Positions 35,631 through 44,073 of a stretch of 64,000 nt of DNA are shown piece after piece. Source of the stretch: Microbacterium thalassium (GTDB lineage: Bacteria > Actinomycetota > Actinomycetes > Actinomycetales > Microbacteriaceae); assembly GCF_014208045.1 (NCBI RefSeq), contig NZ_JACHML010000001.1, positions 1,922,001 through 1,986,000 on the forward strand, read 5' to 3'. The translations under genes were made by a program, and so were the position numbers. The notes under the pieces are model-generated. The model searched no databases. It saw only the letters and a list, made by a program, of their open reading frames with translations, and was not told where the DNA came from. Within the stretch, counting starts at the first letter, position 1. Every line of letters begins with the position of its first letter.

Positions 35631-36601
35631 TCGTCTTCCGCGACCCCGCCGACATCCCCGCGGACTTCGGTCCGTCGGTCGTCGCCATCGGCAAGTTCGA
35701 CGGCGTCCACACCGGGCACCGCGCCGTGATCGACCGCGCCCGCATCGACGCCGCCACCGGCGGCTCGCAGGTGGTCGCCGTCACCTTCGACCGCAATCCG
35801 CTCGCGCTGCTGCGACCCGAGATCTGCCCCGAGAGCCTCATCGGCGTCCACCAGAAGCTGGCGCTGCTGGCTGAGGCGGGCGTCGACGCGACCGTCGTGC
35901 TGCGCTTCGACGAGACGCTCGCGTCGCTGTCGCCGCGCGAGTTCGTCGAACACGTCCTGGCCGACCGGATCGGTGCGCACGTCGTGCTCGTCGGCGAGGA
36001 CTTCCGCTTCGGTCATCGGGGCGCGGGCGACCCCGCCACCCTCGCCGAACTCGGCCGCGAGTTCGGCTTCGCCGTTCAGGTCGTCGAGGACGTCCGCGCG
36101 ATCGACGCGGACCGGCGCGTGTCGTCGACGTGGGTCCGCGAGGCGCTGACGGACGGCGACATCGTCACCGCCGCGAAGCTGCTGGGGCGGCATCCGTCCG
36201 TGTGGGGAGAGGTCGTCCACGGACTCAAGCGCGGCCGCGCGCTGGGCTTCCCCACGGCGAACCTCAGCCCGGACCTCGAGGGCTTCGTCCCCGCCGAAGG
36301 CGTGTACGCCGGCTGGCTCGTCGACGAGGGCCCCGAGGGAGCCGACCCCGCGGCGGCCTCGCAGCGCAGCATCCGCTACCCGGCGGCCATCAGCATCGGG
36401 ACCAACCCCACCTTCGACGACGTCGCCGTGCGGCAGGTCGAGGCCTACGTCCTGGATGAGACAGATCTGGATCTGTACGGACATCGCGTCGAGGTGCAGT
36501 TCGCCGCACGCATCCGCGGGATGACGGCCTTCTCGGGCGTCGACGCGCTCATCGATCAGATCGCCGACGACGTCGCGAAGGTTCGCGCCGTCCTGGGATA
36601 G
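35627..36601 (+). CDS. ribF: Bifunctional riboflavin kinase/FAD synthetase
   Basis: Converts riboflavin to FMN and FAD. 324 residues: N-terminal FMN adenylyltransferase domain (about 15-180) with IGKFDGVHTGHRAVID and VGEDFRFGHRGAG. The C-terminal riboflavin kinase domain (about 190-320) has RGRALGFPTANL, AISIGTNPTFDD and VEVQFAARIRGM. GTG at 35627 overlaps the previous stop. No FMN riboswitch is visible upstream. Confidence 0.96.
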   Translation: MIVFRDPADIPADFGPSVVAIGKFDGVHTGHRAVIDRARIDAATGGSQVVAVTFDRNPLALLRPEICPESLIGVHQKLALLAEAGVDATVVLRFDETLASLSPREFVEHVLADRIGAHVVLVGEDFRFGHRGAGDPATLAELGREFGFAVQVVEDVRAIDADRRVSSTWVREALTDGDIVTAAKLLGRHPSVWGEVVHGLKRGRALGFPTANLSPDLEGFVPAEGVYAGWLVDEGPEGADPAAASQRSIRYPAAISIGTNPTFDDVAVRQVEAYVLDETDLDLYGHRVEVQFAARIRGMTAFSGVDALIDQIADDVAKVRAVLG

Positions 36602-36633
36602 CGTCGGAGTCACAGACAGCCGAAGGAGGCGCC

Positions 36634-37263
36634 ATGTCGGCACCGCTCTGGCGCAGCGCCGCCGTCCTCGTGCTCGCGGGCGGGCTGTGCCTCGCCGGGA
36701 CCGGCTGCCAGCCCGAACCGGCGCCCACCCCGACGCCCACGTCGACGCCGTCGGCCGCGGCGACGACCGCGGTGACGCAGACCCCGACGCCGATCGAGAC
36801 CGAGAAGCCGCAGGACGCCCTGCCGGCATCCTGCGAGGACGCCTACTCGGCGGGGATGCTCGCGACGCTGACCCAGCAGATCCCGCCCCTGAACGACCCG
36901 GGCGTGACGATGCTGTCGACGCAGAACGTCGACCTGATCGAACTGCTCGATTCGGGCATCCCGACCATCCGCTGCTCGTGGGGCGGGCCGAGCGAATACG
37001 GCATGGCCACCAACATCTCGATCATCGACGCCGGTCAGAGCCAGGCCGTGCTCACCACGCTGCAGTCGACGGGCTTCGCGTGCCAGACCTACGCCGACGG
37101 GTGGCTGTGCAGCATCGAGGAGCGCGGCATCACGTTCGACGACCAGGAGTACAGCAACGGCGAGTTCCACTACGTCTCCGACGGGGCGTGGGTCGCGACC
37201 AGCTGGCTGAACTTCGACGCCACGGGGGTCACCGAGGACATCGTGCAGCACCTGTGGGGGTGA
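36634..37263 (+). CDS. Probable lipoprotein of unknown function
   Basis: 209 residues. A signal peptide with a hydrophobic core (AAVLVLAGGLCLAG) precedes GTGC at residue 26, a non-ideal but plausible lipobox. A Pro/Thr-rich linker (about 28-60) is followed by a globular domain with four cysteines in a pattern resembling the exterior domain of the 13557 gene (SCEDAYSAGM, IPTIRCSWGG). ATG at 36634 with a GAAGGAGG ribosome site. It lies 32 bp downstream of ribF. Confidence 0.75.
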   Translation: MSAPLWRSAAVLVLAGGLCLAGTGCQPEPAPTPTPTSTPSAAATTAVTQTPTPIETEKPQDALPASCEDAYSAGMLATLTQQIPPLNDPGVTMLSTQNVDLIELLDSGIPTIRCSWGGPSEYGMATNISIIDAGQSQAVLTTLQSTGFACQTYADGWLCSIEERGITFDDQEYSNGEFHYVSDGAWVATSWLNFDATGVTEDIVQHLWG

Positions 37264-37283
37264 TCTCGGCCTCGGCGCGGTAG

Positions 37284-37462
37284 ACTGTCGGCAGGAGGCG
37301 TCGCCTTGCGCCGCGGCTCGCAGAAGCGAGTGCCAGCGACCGAGGGCGGCAGCGTCCGATCCCGCGCCCGATGCGGCGCGCGCCGCCCGCGGGAACCGCA
37401 GCACAGCACGTCCGCACCCGGCTACCCGGCCGGGCGCTTCGGCACACAGGCTCAGGAGGAGC
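37284..37462 (+). promoter_or_regulatory. Promoter and long 5' leader of the SNF2 helicase gene
   Basis: TAGACT near 37284 (in GGTAGACTGTCGG) predicts a start near 37291, leaving about 170 nt of GC-rich untranslated RNA before AGGAGGAGC and the ATG at 37463. Several short inverted repeats are present, but no known riboswitch is recognised. Confidence 0.4.
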
Positions 37463-39625
37463 ATGCCGACCACGGCAACAGCCGTCCAGAACGGCAAGAC
37501 CCAGCGTCGTCGCAAGCCCGCGTCCGCGCGACGCGACGACGACGCCCCGATCATCCCGATCCTCGCCCGCAAGGTCCGCGAGGTCGAGGCCAAGGCCCAG
37601 CGCGGCAAGCTCGGGCCCACCAACCGCGTCAAGTTCCAGGTGATCGCCTTCCTCGTCCGCGAGGAGCGCGCCCGCGTCAAGGCCGACGACGCGATCGCCG
37701 ACGGCGTGCGCGCCGAGCTGCTGAAGCGGCTCGACGGCGTCGCGACGATCCTCGCCAAGACCGCCGCGCGTGACACCTCGCTCATCCAGCTGCTCGAGGT
37801 CGACCAGGCCACCTCGCCGGTCGCGCGCCGCATGCGCCGGGACTGGCTGCTCGAGTCCGGCGCCGAGCTCGCCCCCGACGAGCTGATCATCACCGACGCC
37901 GCGCCCGCCGCCGCTCCGGTGGTGCCGCCCGCTCTCGCCGAGCGCCAGGTCGTTCCCGAGGCGATCGAAGCGCGCAAGCTCGCCAACCCCTTCCTCGCAC
38001 CCGACCTGACGATGCGTGCGCCGAAGGAGACCCCGCGGCGTCGCCTCGACGGCTGGGAGCTCATGGGCCCGCTGTACAAGGCGTTCGAGACCGGCGCCGG
38101 CGGAGGCTCGGCGACGATGGACCTCCCCGGTGTGCCCGAGTTCGACCGCGTCTCCCCGCGGGGCCTGGAGATCATGCCGCACCAGTCGCGGTTCCTCGAG
38201 GCCGTGCGTGAGGGGCACCGGACCTTCCTGCTCGCCGACGAGCCGGGTCTGGGCAAGACCGCGGAGTCGGTGCTGGCGGCATCCGTCGCCGACGCCTACC
38301 CCCTGCTCGCGGTCGTGCCCAACGTCGTCAAGATGAACTGGGCCCGCGAGGTCAAGCGCTGGACGCCGCAGCGCCGCGCGACCGTCATCTCGGGCGACGG
38401 CGAGGACATCGACGCGTTCGCCGACGTGTTCATCGTCAACTACGAGATCCTCGACCGTCACCTGTCGTGGCTGAGCTCGCTCGGCCTGAAGGGGATGGTC
38501 GTCGACGAGGCGCACTTCATCAAGAACCTCACGTCGCAGCGCTCGCAGAACGTGCTCGCGCTCGCCGGCCGCATCCGCGAGCAGGTGCGCGACCCGCTCA
38601 TGCTGGCCCTGACCGGAACCCCGCTGATCAACGACGTCGAGGACTTCGATGCGATCTGGCGGTTCCTCGGCTGGACCAACGGCGAGAAGCCCGGCGCGGA
38701 GCTGATGGGGAAGCTCGACTCGACCGGCATGACGCCGGCCGACAAGGCCTTCTACCCCGAGGCCCGCGACGCCGTCATCTCGATGGGCATCGTGCGGCGA
38801 AAGAAGAAGGACGTCGCGAAGGACCTTCCCGACAAGCTCGTCGCCGACCTGCCCGTGGAGCTCGACGACGAGTACGGACGCTCGATCCGTCAGGCCGAGA
38901 AGGAGCTCGGGGAGCGCCTCGCCGCCCGCTACCGCCGCATCATCGACGCGCGCGGCGACCGTGGCCTGGCCCCCGGCCAGGTCGACGACGACATCGTGCG
39001 CCTGGTCGCCCAGAACGAGCTCGAGGAGTCCAAGGCCGCCGGCACCGGCTCCGAGAACGTGTTCACCATGGTGCGCCGCATCGGCCAGGCGAAGGCCCTG
39101 CTGGCGGCGGACTATGCGCTGCAGCTCCAGCGCTCCGTCGACAAGGTCGTGTTCTTCGCGAAGCACATCGACGTCATGGACGCCGCCGAGGCGCACTTCG
39201 CCGCGGCAGGACTTCGCACCGTCTCGATCCGCGGAGACCAGTCGACGCCCGCGCGTCAGCAGGCCATCGACGCGTTCAACACCGACCCCGAGGTCGGAGT
39301 CGCAGTGTGCTCGCTGACGGCGGCCGGTGTCGGCCTGAACATGCAGGCGGCCTCGAACGTCGTGCTGGCCGAGCTCAGCTGGACCGCGGCCGAGCAGACG
39401 CAGGCGATCGACCGCGTGCACCGCATCGGACAGGACGAGCCGGTCACGGCATGGCGCATCATCGCCGCGCACACGATCGACACCAAGATCGCCGAGCTGA
39501 TCGACTCGAAGCAGGGGCTGGCGCAGCGCGCACTGGACGGCGACGCGGTCGACCCGCAGTCGAGCGATTCGGTGCAGCTCTCGGCGCTCATGCACCTGCT
39601 CCGCCAGGCCCTCGGAGCCGAGTAG
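37463..39625 (+). CDS. SNF2-family DEAD/DEAH-box helicase
   Basis: 720-residue superfamily 2 ATPase of the SNF2 type. After a basic N-terminus (to about 200) it has motif I ADEPGLGKT (about 257), motif II DEAH (about 347), TGTP (motif III) and, in the second RecA domain, VFFAKHIDVMD, CSLTAAGVGLNMQAA and the SNF2 motif VI QAIDRVHRIGQ. Closest to the SMARCAL1/RapA-like bacterial remodeling helicases; no target is evident. ATG at 37463 with an AGGAGGAG ribosome site. It is monocistronic with a hairpin at the 3' end. Confidence 0.88.
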   Translation: MPTTATAVQNGKTQRRRKPASARRDDDAPIIPILARKVREVEAKAQRGKLGPTNRVKFQVIAFLVREERARVKADDAIADGVRAELLKRLDGVATILAKTAARDTSLIQLLEVDQATSPVARRMRRDWLLESGAELAPDELIITDAAPAAAPVVPPALAERQVVPEAIEARKLANPFLAPDLTMRAPKETPRRRLDGWELMGPLYKAFETGAGGGSATMDLPGVPEFDRVSPRGLEIMPHQSRFLEAVREGHRTFLLADEPGLGKTAESVLAASVADAYPLLAVVPNVVKMNWAREVKRWTPQRRATVISGDGEDIDAFADVFIVNYEILDRHLSWLSSLGLKGMVVDEAHFIKNLTSQRSQNVLALAGRIREQVRDPLMLALTGTPLINDVEDFDAIWRFLGWTNGEKPGAELMGKLDSTGMTPADKAFYPEARDAVISMGIVRRKKKDVAKDLPDKLVADLPVELDDEYGRSIRQAEKELGERLAARYRRIIDARGDRGLAPGQVDDDIVRLVAQNELEESKAAGTGSENVFTMVRRIGQAKALLAADYALQLQRSVDKVVFFAKHIDVMDAAEAHFAAAGLRTVSIRGDQSTPARQQAIDAFNTDPEVGVAVCSLTAAGVGLNMQAASNVVLAELSWTAAEQTQAIDRVHRIGQDEPVTAWRIIAAHTIDTKIAELIDSKQGLAQRALDGDAVDPQSSDSVQLSALMHLLRQALGAE

Positions 39626-39648
39626 GACGTTCGTCCTCCGGGGTTCGG

Positions 39649-39683
39649 ATGCCGTCGCCTGCCGTGTGGCCAGGCGACGGCAT
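39649..39683. terminator. 13-bp inverted repeat between SNF2 gene and pfkA
   Basis: Arms ATGCCGTCGCCTG (39649-39661) and CAGGCGACGGCAT (39671-39683) are perfect reverse complements with a 9-nt loop. It probably terminates the helicase transcript but ends only 8 bp before the pfkA -10 box, so it may also affect pfkA initiation. Confidence 0.6.
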
Positions 39684-39690
39684 GCGGCGC

Positions 39691-39696
39691 TAGTGT
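39691..39696 (+). promoter_or_regulatory. pfkA -10 box
   Basis: TAGTGT at 39691-39696 within CTAGTGTCGGGT, the same 12-mer as in the aspA promoter at 44026-44037. A start near 39703 leaves a leader of about 47 nt. Confidence 0.55.
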
Positions 39697-39749
39697 CGGG
39701 TGTGGCAGCGTCGCCGAATCGTGAAACACCCTGACAGCGAGGACCAGAC

Positions 39750-40778
39750 ATGAAGATCGGCATCCTGACCAGCGGAGGCGACTGCCCCGGCCTGAACGCC
39801 GTGATCCGGGGAGTCGTGCTCAAGGGCACGACCACCTACGATCTGGAGTTCGTCGGGATTCGCGACGGCTGGCGCGGCGTCGTCGACGGCGACTTCTTCC
39901 CGCTCACGCGGCACGAGGTCAAGGGTCTGTCCAAGGTCGGCGGCACGATCCTCGGCACCAGCCGCACCAACCCGTACGAGGGTCCGCGCGGCGGCGCCGA
40001 GAACATCTCGAAGACGATGTACGGGCACCGCCTCGACGGCATCATCGCGATCGGCGGCGAGGGAACCCTCGCCGCGGCGAACCGTCTGGCCAACGACGGC
40101 ATCAACGTGCTGGGCGTCCCCAAGACCATCGACAACGACCTGCGGGCGACCGACTACTCGTTCGGCTTCGACACCGCCGTCAACATCGCCACCGACGCGA
40201 TGGACCGCCTGCGCACCACGGGCGACTCGCACCAGCGCTGCATGGTCGCCGAGGTCATGGGCCGCCACGTGGGCTGGATCGCGCTGCACGCCGGCGTCGC
40301 TTCGGGAGCGCACGTGATCTGCATCCCCGAGGTGCCCATGTCGATCGACCAGATCGCCCAGCAGGTGACCTCGGCCCACGACCGCGGTCGCGCACCGCTC
40401 GTGGTCGTGTCGGAGGGCTTCACCCTGACCGGCATGGATGAGGCCTACAGCGACAAGGGCCTCGACGCGTTCAACCGGCCGCGCCTCGGCGGCATCGGCG
40501 AGATCCTCGCCCCCGAGATCGAGCGGATCACCGGCATCGAGACGCGCGCCACGGTCCTCGGCCACATCCAGCGCGGCGGGTCGCCGTCGGGCTTCGACCG
40601 CGTCCTCGCGACGCGCCTGGGCCTGCACGCGGCCGACGCCGTCGTCGATGGGGCCTGGGGTCAGATGGTGGCCCTCCGCGGCACCGACATCGTCCGCGTG
40701 CCGTTCGGCGAGGCGCTCGGCGAGCTGAACACGGTCCCGCAGTACCGCTACGACGAGGCCGCAGCCCTCTTCGGCTAG
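39750..40778 (+). CDS. pfkA: 6-phosphofructokinase, ATP-dependent type
   Basis: Glycolytic kinase making fructose-1,6-bisphosphate. 342 residues, group III PFK typical of actinobacteria: GGDCPGLNAVIRG, GGEGTLAAA (a Gly rather than Asp at the position that marks PPi users, so ATP is expected), PKTIDNDL, MGRHVGWIA and GHIQRGGSPSGFDR. ATG at 39750 with a GCGAGGA ribosome site. It is monocistronic. Confidence 0.94.
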   Translation: MKIGILTSGGDCPGLNAVIRGVVLKGTTTYDLEFVGIRDGWRGVVDGDFFPLTRHEVKGLSKVGGTILGTSRTNPYEGPRGGAENISKTMYGHRLDGIIAIGGEGTLAAANRLANDGINVLGVPKTIDNDLRATDYSFGFDTAVNIATDAMDRLRTTGDSHQRCMVAEVMGRHVGWIALHAGVASGAHVICIPEVPMSIDQIAQQVTSAHDRGRAPLVVVSEGFTLTGMDEAYSDKGLDAFNRPRLGGIGEILAPEIERITGIETRATVLGHIQRGGSPSGFDRVLATRLGLHAADAVVDGAWGQMVALRGTDIVRVPFGEALGELNTVPQYRYDEAAALFG

Positions 40779-40803
40779 GGTGCTTCGCCTGGCTGCGCCC
40801 GCC

Positions 40804-40829
40804 CGGCGTCCGGGATGGTCCGGGCGCCG
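40804..40829. terminator. Hairpin between pfkA and the S9 peptidase gene
   Basis: Ten-bp stem with one G-U pair and a 6-nt loop (40804-40813 with 40820-40829) between convergent genes. Confidence 0.5.
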
Positions 40830-40856
40830 AGCGGGGAGCAGCCAGAAGGAAGCGTC

Positions 40857-42989
40857 CTACGCGTCGGCGACGCCGAGGACGTCCAGCAGCCAGGCCAGCT
40901 CGAACGCGCGCTCGCGCCAGGCGTTGTAGCGGCCCGAGACGCCGCCGTGGCCGGCGACCATCTCGCACTTCAGCAGCGCGTCGGCTCCGACCTCGCGCAG
41001 ACGCGCGACCCACTTCGCCGGCTCGACGTACAGCACGCGCGTGTCGTTGAGCGAGGTGACGGCGAGGATGCGGGGGTAGGCGACATCCGCGCGCACGTTC
41101 TCGTACGGCGAGTAGGACTTCATGTACGCGTACACGTCGGCGTCGTGGAGCGGGTCGCCCCACTCGTCCCACTCGATGACCGTGAGCGGCAGTGACGGAT
41201 CGAGGATCGTCGTCAGCGCGTCGACGAACGGCACATCCGCGAGGATGCCGGCGAACAGCTCGGGAGCCAGGTTGGCCACGGCGCCCATGAGCAGTCCGCC
41301 CGCCGATCCGCCTTCGGCGACCATGCGGTCGGGGGTCGTGTAGCCGTGGTCGACGAGGTGCAGCGCGCAGTCGACGAAGTCGGTGAACGTGTTGCGCTTG
41401 TTCAGCAGCTTGCCGTCCTCGTACCACTGGCGGCCCATCTCGCCGCCGCCGCGCACGTGCGCCACGGCGAAGACGACGCCGCGGTCGAGTTCCGACAGCC
41501 GCGCGACCGAGAAGGCCGGCTCGATCGAGTGCTCGTACGAGCCGTAGCCGTACAGGTGCAGCGGGCGCGGCGCGATGCCGGCCTCGCCGAACGACCGCTT
41601 CCACACCAGGGAGATCGGGATCTGCGTGCCGTCCTGCGCCCGCGCCCATACGCGCGCCTGCTCGTACCGTTCGGGGTCGTAGCCGCCGAGCACCGGCTGG
41701 CGCTTGCGCAGCATCAGCTCGCGCGTGGCGAGGTCGAGGTCGTAGACGGTCGCCGGCGTCACGAACGATCCGTACCCCAGCCTCAGCACCGGGGGAGCCC
41801 ATTCGGGATTGCCGCCGCCGCCGACGGCGTAGAGCGGCTCGTCGAACGAGAGCTCGTCGACGTCGCCCGTGGCGTAGTCGAGCAGGCCCAGCCGCGCGAG
41901 ACCGCCGCGACGGTAGGCCACGACCGCCAGGTCGCGGAAGGTCGACATGCCGAGCAGCCGCTGGCCGGGCCGGTGGGGCACGACCGTCGTCCGCTCGCCG
42001 GAGGGGTCGGATGCCGGCACGCGCACGAGTTCGAAGTCGAGGGCGCCGTCGTTGTGGAGGATGAAGAGCACGTCCTCGCCGTCGACGACGGCGTGCTCCG
42101 CCTCGTATTCGATCCCTTCGCGGCGCGGCCACACGACGCGCGGTTCGCCGCGGAGGTCGTCGGCGTCGAGGATCCACTCCTCGGAGGTGATGGAGGAGCC
42201 GAGCCCGATCACGAGGTACCGGTCGCTGCGCGTGAAGCCGGCGCCGACCCAGAAGCGCTCGTCCGGCTCGTGGAACAGGCGCACATCGTCCGACACCGGC
42301 GTCCCCAGTTCGTGCAGCCAGACCGTGTCGGGGCGCCAGGCATCGTCGACCGTGGTGTACACGATGAACCGGCCGTCGGGGGAGAAGCCCGCACCGGCGA
42401 AGGTGTCGGGGATCTCATCGGGCAGCTGCTCGCCGGTCGTCAGGTCGCGCACCCGGATGAGGTAGCGCTCGTCGCCGGCGGAGTCGACGCCGTAGAGCAT
42501 GCGGGTGCCGTCGTTCGAGATCTCGAAGCTGCCCAGCGAGAAGAACTCGTGTCCGTCGGCCTCGACGTTGCCGTCGAGCAGGATCTGCTCACCGGGAACC
42601 TCGGTGTCGGGGGAGAGGACCGGGGGAGTCCAGTCGTCGTCGGAGGCCAGCGGCGCCCGGCAGTGGATGCCGTACTGGCTGCCCTCGACCGTGCGCCCGT
42701 AGTACCACCAGTGCCCGCGGCGCACGGGGACCGACAGGTCGGTCTCGAGGGTGCGGCCCTTGATCTCGTCGAAGATGCGCCCGCGCAGCTCGTCGAGGTG
42801 AGCGGTGCGCTCCTGCGTGTAGGCGTTCTCGGCCTCGAGGTGCGCGATGACGGCGCCGTCCTCCTTGGCCCGGAACCACTCGTAGCGGTCCTCGATGTCG
42901 TCGCCGTGGTGGCTGCGCACGCGCGGCTGCGGCGATGCGACGGGCGGGAGGGGGCGGGTTCGATCGGCGGAAGCGTCTGCGGGACTCAC
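40857..42989 (-). CDS. S9 family peptidase (oligopeptidase B type)
   Basis: 710-residue prolyl-oligopeptidase-family enzyme cleaving short peptides, with an N-terminal seven-bladed propeller (about 75-420) and a C-terminal alpha/beta hydrolase domain. The catalytic triad is visible: Ser in EGGSAGGLLMG, Asp in SLNDTRVLY and His in AGHGGVSGRY. The VRGGGEMGRQWYEDGKLL block is typical of oligopeptidase B (basic residues at P1). GTG at 42989 is leaderless, with TAACGT (43001-42996) 6 nt upstream. Confidence 0.92.
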   Translation of the reverse strand: MSPADASADRTRPLPPVASPQPRVRSHHGDDIEDRYEWFRAKEDGAVIAHLEAENAYTQERTAHLDELRGRIFDEIKGRTLETDLSVPVRRGHWWYYGRTVEGSQYGIHCRAPLASDDDWTPPVLSPDTEVPGEQILLDGNVEADGHEFFSLGSFEISNDGTRMLYGVDSAGDERYLIRVRDLTTGEQLPDEIPDTFAGAGFSPDGRFIVYTTVDDAWRPDTVWLHELGTPVSDDVRLFHEPDERFWVGAGFTRSDRYLVIGLGSSITSEEWILDADDLRGEPRVVWPRREGIEYEAEHAVVDGEDVLFILHNDGALDFELVRVPASDPSGERTTVVPHRPGQRLLGMSTFRDLAVVAYRRGGLARLGLLDYATGDVDELSFDEPLYAVGGGGNPEWAPPVLRLGYGSFVTPATVYDLDLATRELMLRKRQPVLGGYDPERYEQARVWARAQDGTQIPISLVWKRSFGEAGIAPRPLHLYGYGSYEHSIEPAFSVARLSELDRGVVFAVAHVRGGGEMGRQWYEDGKLLNKRNTFTDFVDCALHLVDHGYTTPDRMVAEGGSAGGLLMGAVANLAPELFAGILADVPFVDALTTILDPSLPLTVIEWDEWGDPLHDADVYAYMKSYSPYENVRADVAYPRILAVTSLNDTRVLYVEPAKWVARLREVGADALLKCEMVAGHGGVSGRYNAWRERAFELAWLLDVLGVADA

Positions 42990-42995
42990 GAGCCC

Positions 42996-43034
42996 ACGTT
43001 AGCCGAGCGCCGCCGGCGCAGCCGGTCCTAGGCT
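42996..43034. promoter_or_regulatory. Divergent leaderless promoters of the S9 peptidase and phosphoesterase genes
   Basis: Minus-strand TAACGT (43001-42996) and plus-strand TAGGCT (43029-43034) each lie 6 nt before their start codons (GTG 42989 and ATG 43041). The 51-bp region holds both. Confidence 0.7.
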
Positions 43035-43040
43035 GTGGGC

Positions 43041-43946
43041 ATGACGGCGGCTCCAGTGCAGTTCGGTCAGCATCCTCCCGCGCGGCGCACGATCGTCCAC
43101 CTGAGCGACACGCACCTGCTCGCCGGGTCGGCGCGTCTGGGGGACGTCTACGACACCACGGCGAACTTCCTGCGGGCGCTCGAGGCGGTCCAGGCGCTGC
43201 GCATCCGCCCCGACGCCATCGTCTTCACCGGCGATCTCACCGACCTCGGCGAGCCCGTCGCGTACCGTGCGCTGCGGGATGCGGCCGAACCGGTGGCGCG
43301 GCGGCTGGGGGCGCCCCTGGTGTGGGTGGCGGGCAACCACGATGAGCGTCCGGCGATGCGATCGGCGCTGCTGGACCTCGACCCGTCCGAGGAGCCGGTC
43401 ACCGGAGTCTGGGACCTCGGCGGGCTGCGGCTGATCGCCCTGGACACGACGGTCCCGGGCTGGCATCACGGCGACATCGACGAGGCGCAGCTGGCGTGGC
43501 TCGCCCGCACGCTCGCGCAGCCGGCCCCGCTCGGGACGGTGTTGGCGATGCACCATCCGCCTCTCCCCAGCCACATCCCCGTCTTCGAGATCCTCGAGCT
43601 CCACAACCAGAAGCGCTTCGCCGACGTCATCGCCGGCACCGACGTGCGGGGGATCCTCGCCGGTCACCTGCACTACTCGACGTCGGGGACCGTCGCCGGG
43701 ATACCGGTGAGCGTCTCGTCGGCCACCTGCTACGCGATGAACCTCGCGCGTCCCGCGGCGGACGTCAACGGCATGGACGCCGGTCAGTCGTTCCACCTCG
43801 TGCACGTCTACGACGACACGATCACACACTCGGTGGTGCCGGTCGTCCAGGCTCCGACGGGCGAGTTCTTCTCCGAAGAGTGGGCCGCTCAGATGGCCGC
43901 GCTCACCCCCGACGAGCGCCTCGAGGCCTTCTCGCGCAAGCGCTGA
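43041..43946 (+). CDS. Metallophosphoesterase, class III cNMP phosphodiesterase-like
   Basis: 301-residue calcineurin-type phosphoesterase. The metal-binding motifs are complete: LSDTHL, GDLTDLGEP, GNHDE, and AMHHPP plus GHLHYST. Similar to CpdA/Rv0805-type cyclic nucleotide phosphodiesterases, with a C-terminal extension ending in LEAFSRKR. Substrate is inferred. ATG at 43041, with the TAGGCT box 6 nt upstream. Confidence 0.88.
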   Translation: MTAAPVQFGQHPPARRTIVHLSDTHLLAGSARLGDVYDTTANFLRALEAVQALRIRPDAIVFTGDLTDLGEPVAYRALRDAAEPVARRLGAPLVWVAGNHDERPAMRSALLDLDPSEEPVTGVWDLGGLRLIALDTTVPGWHHGDIDEAQLAWLARTLAQPAPLGTVLAMHHPPLPSHIPVFEILELHNQKRFADVIAGTDVRGILAGHLHYSTSGTVAGIPVSVSSATCYAMNLARPAADVNGMDAGQSFHLVHVYDDTITHSVVPVVQAPTGEFFSEEWAAQMAALTPDERLEAFSRKR

Positions 43947-44026
43947 CGCCGGATCACCGGACACCGCGTCCACTCGCCGCCCGGTGATTCGCCGCGGCGT
44001 ACAGGGGGTTCGGAGTCGCGCGGGGC

Positions 44027-44032
44027 TAGTGT
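44027..44032 (+). promoter_or_regulatory. aspA -10 box
   Basis: TAGTGT in CTAGTGTCGGGT (44026-44037) predicts a start near 44039 and a 35-nt leader with AAGGA ahead of the ATG at 44074. Confidence 0.5.
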
Positions 44033-44073
44033 CGGGTCATCCCTCACCGCCGCGACCCACAAGGACTTCGCAC

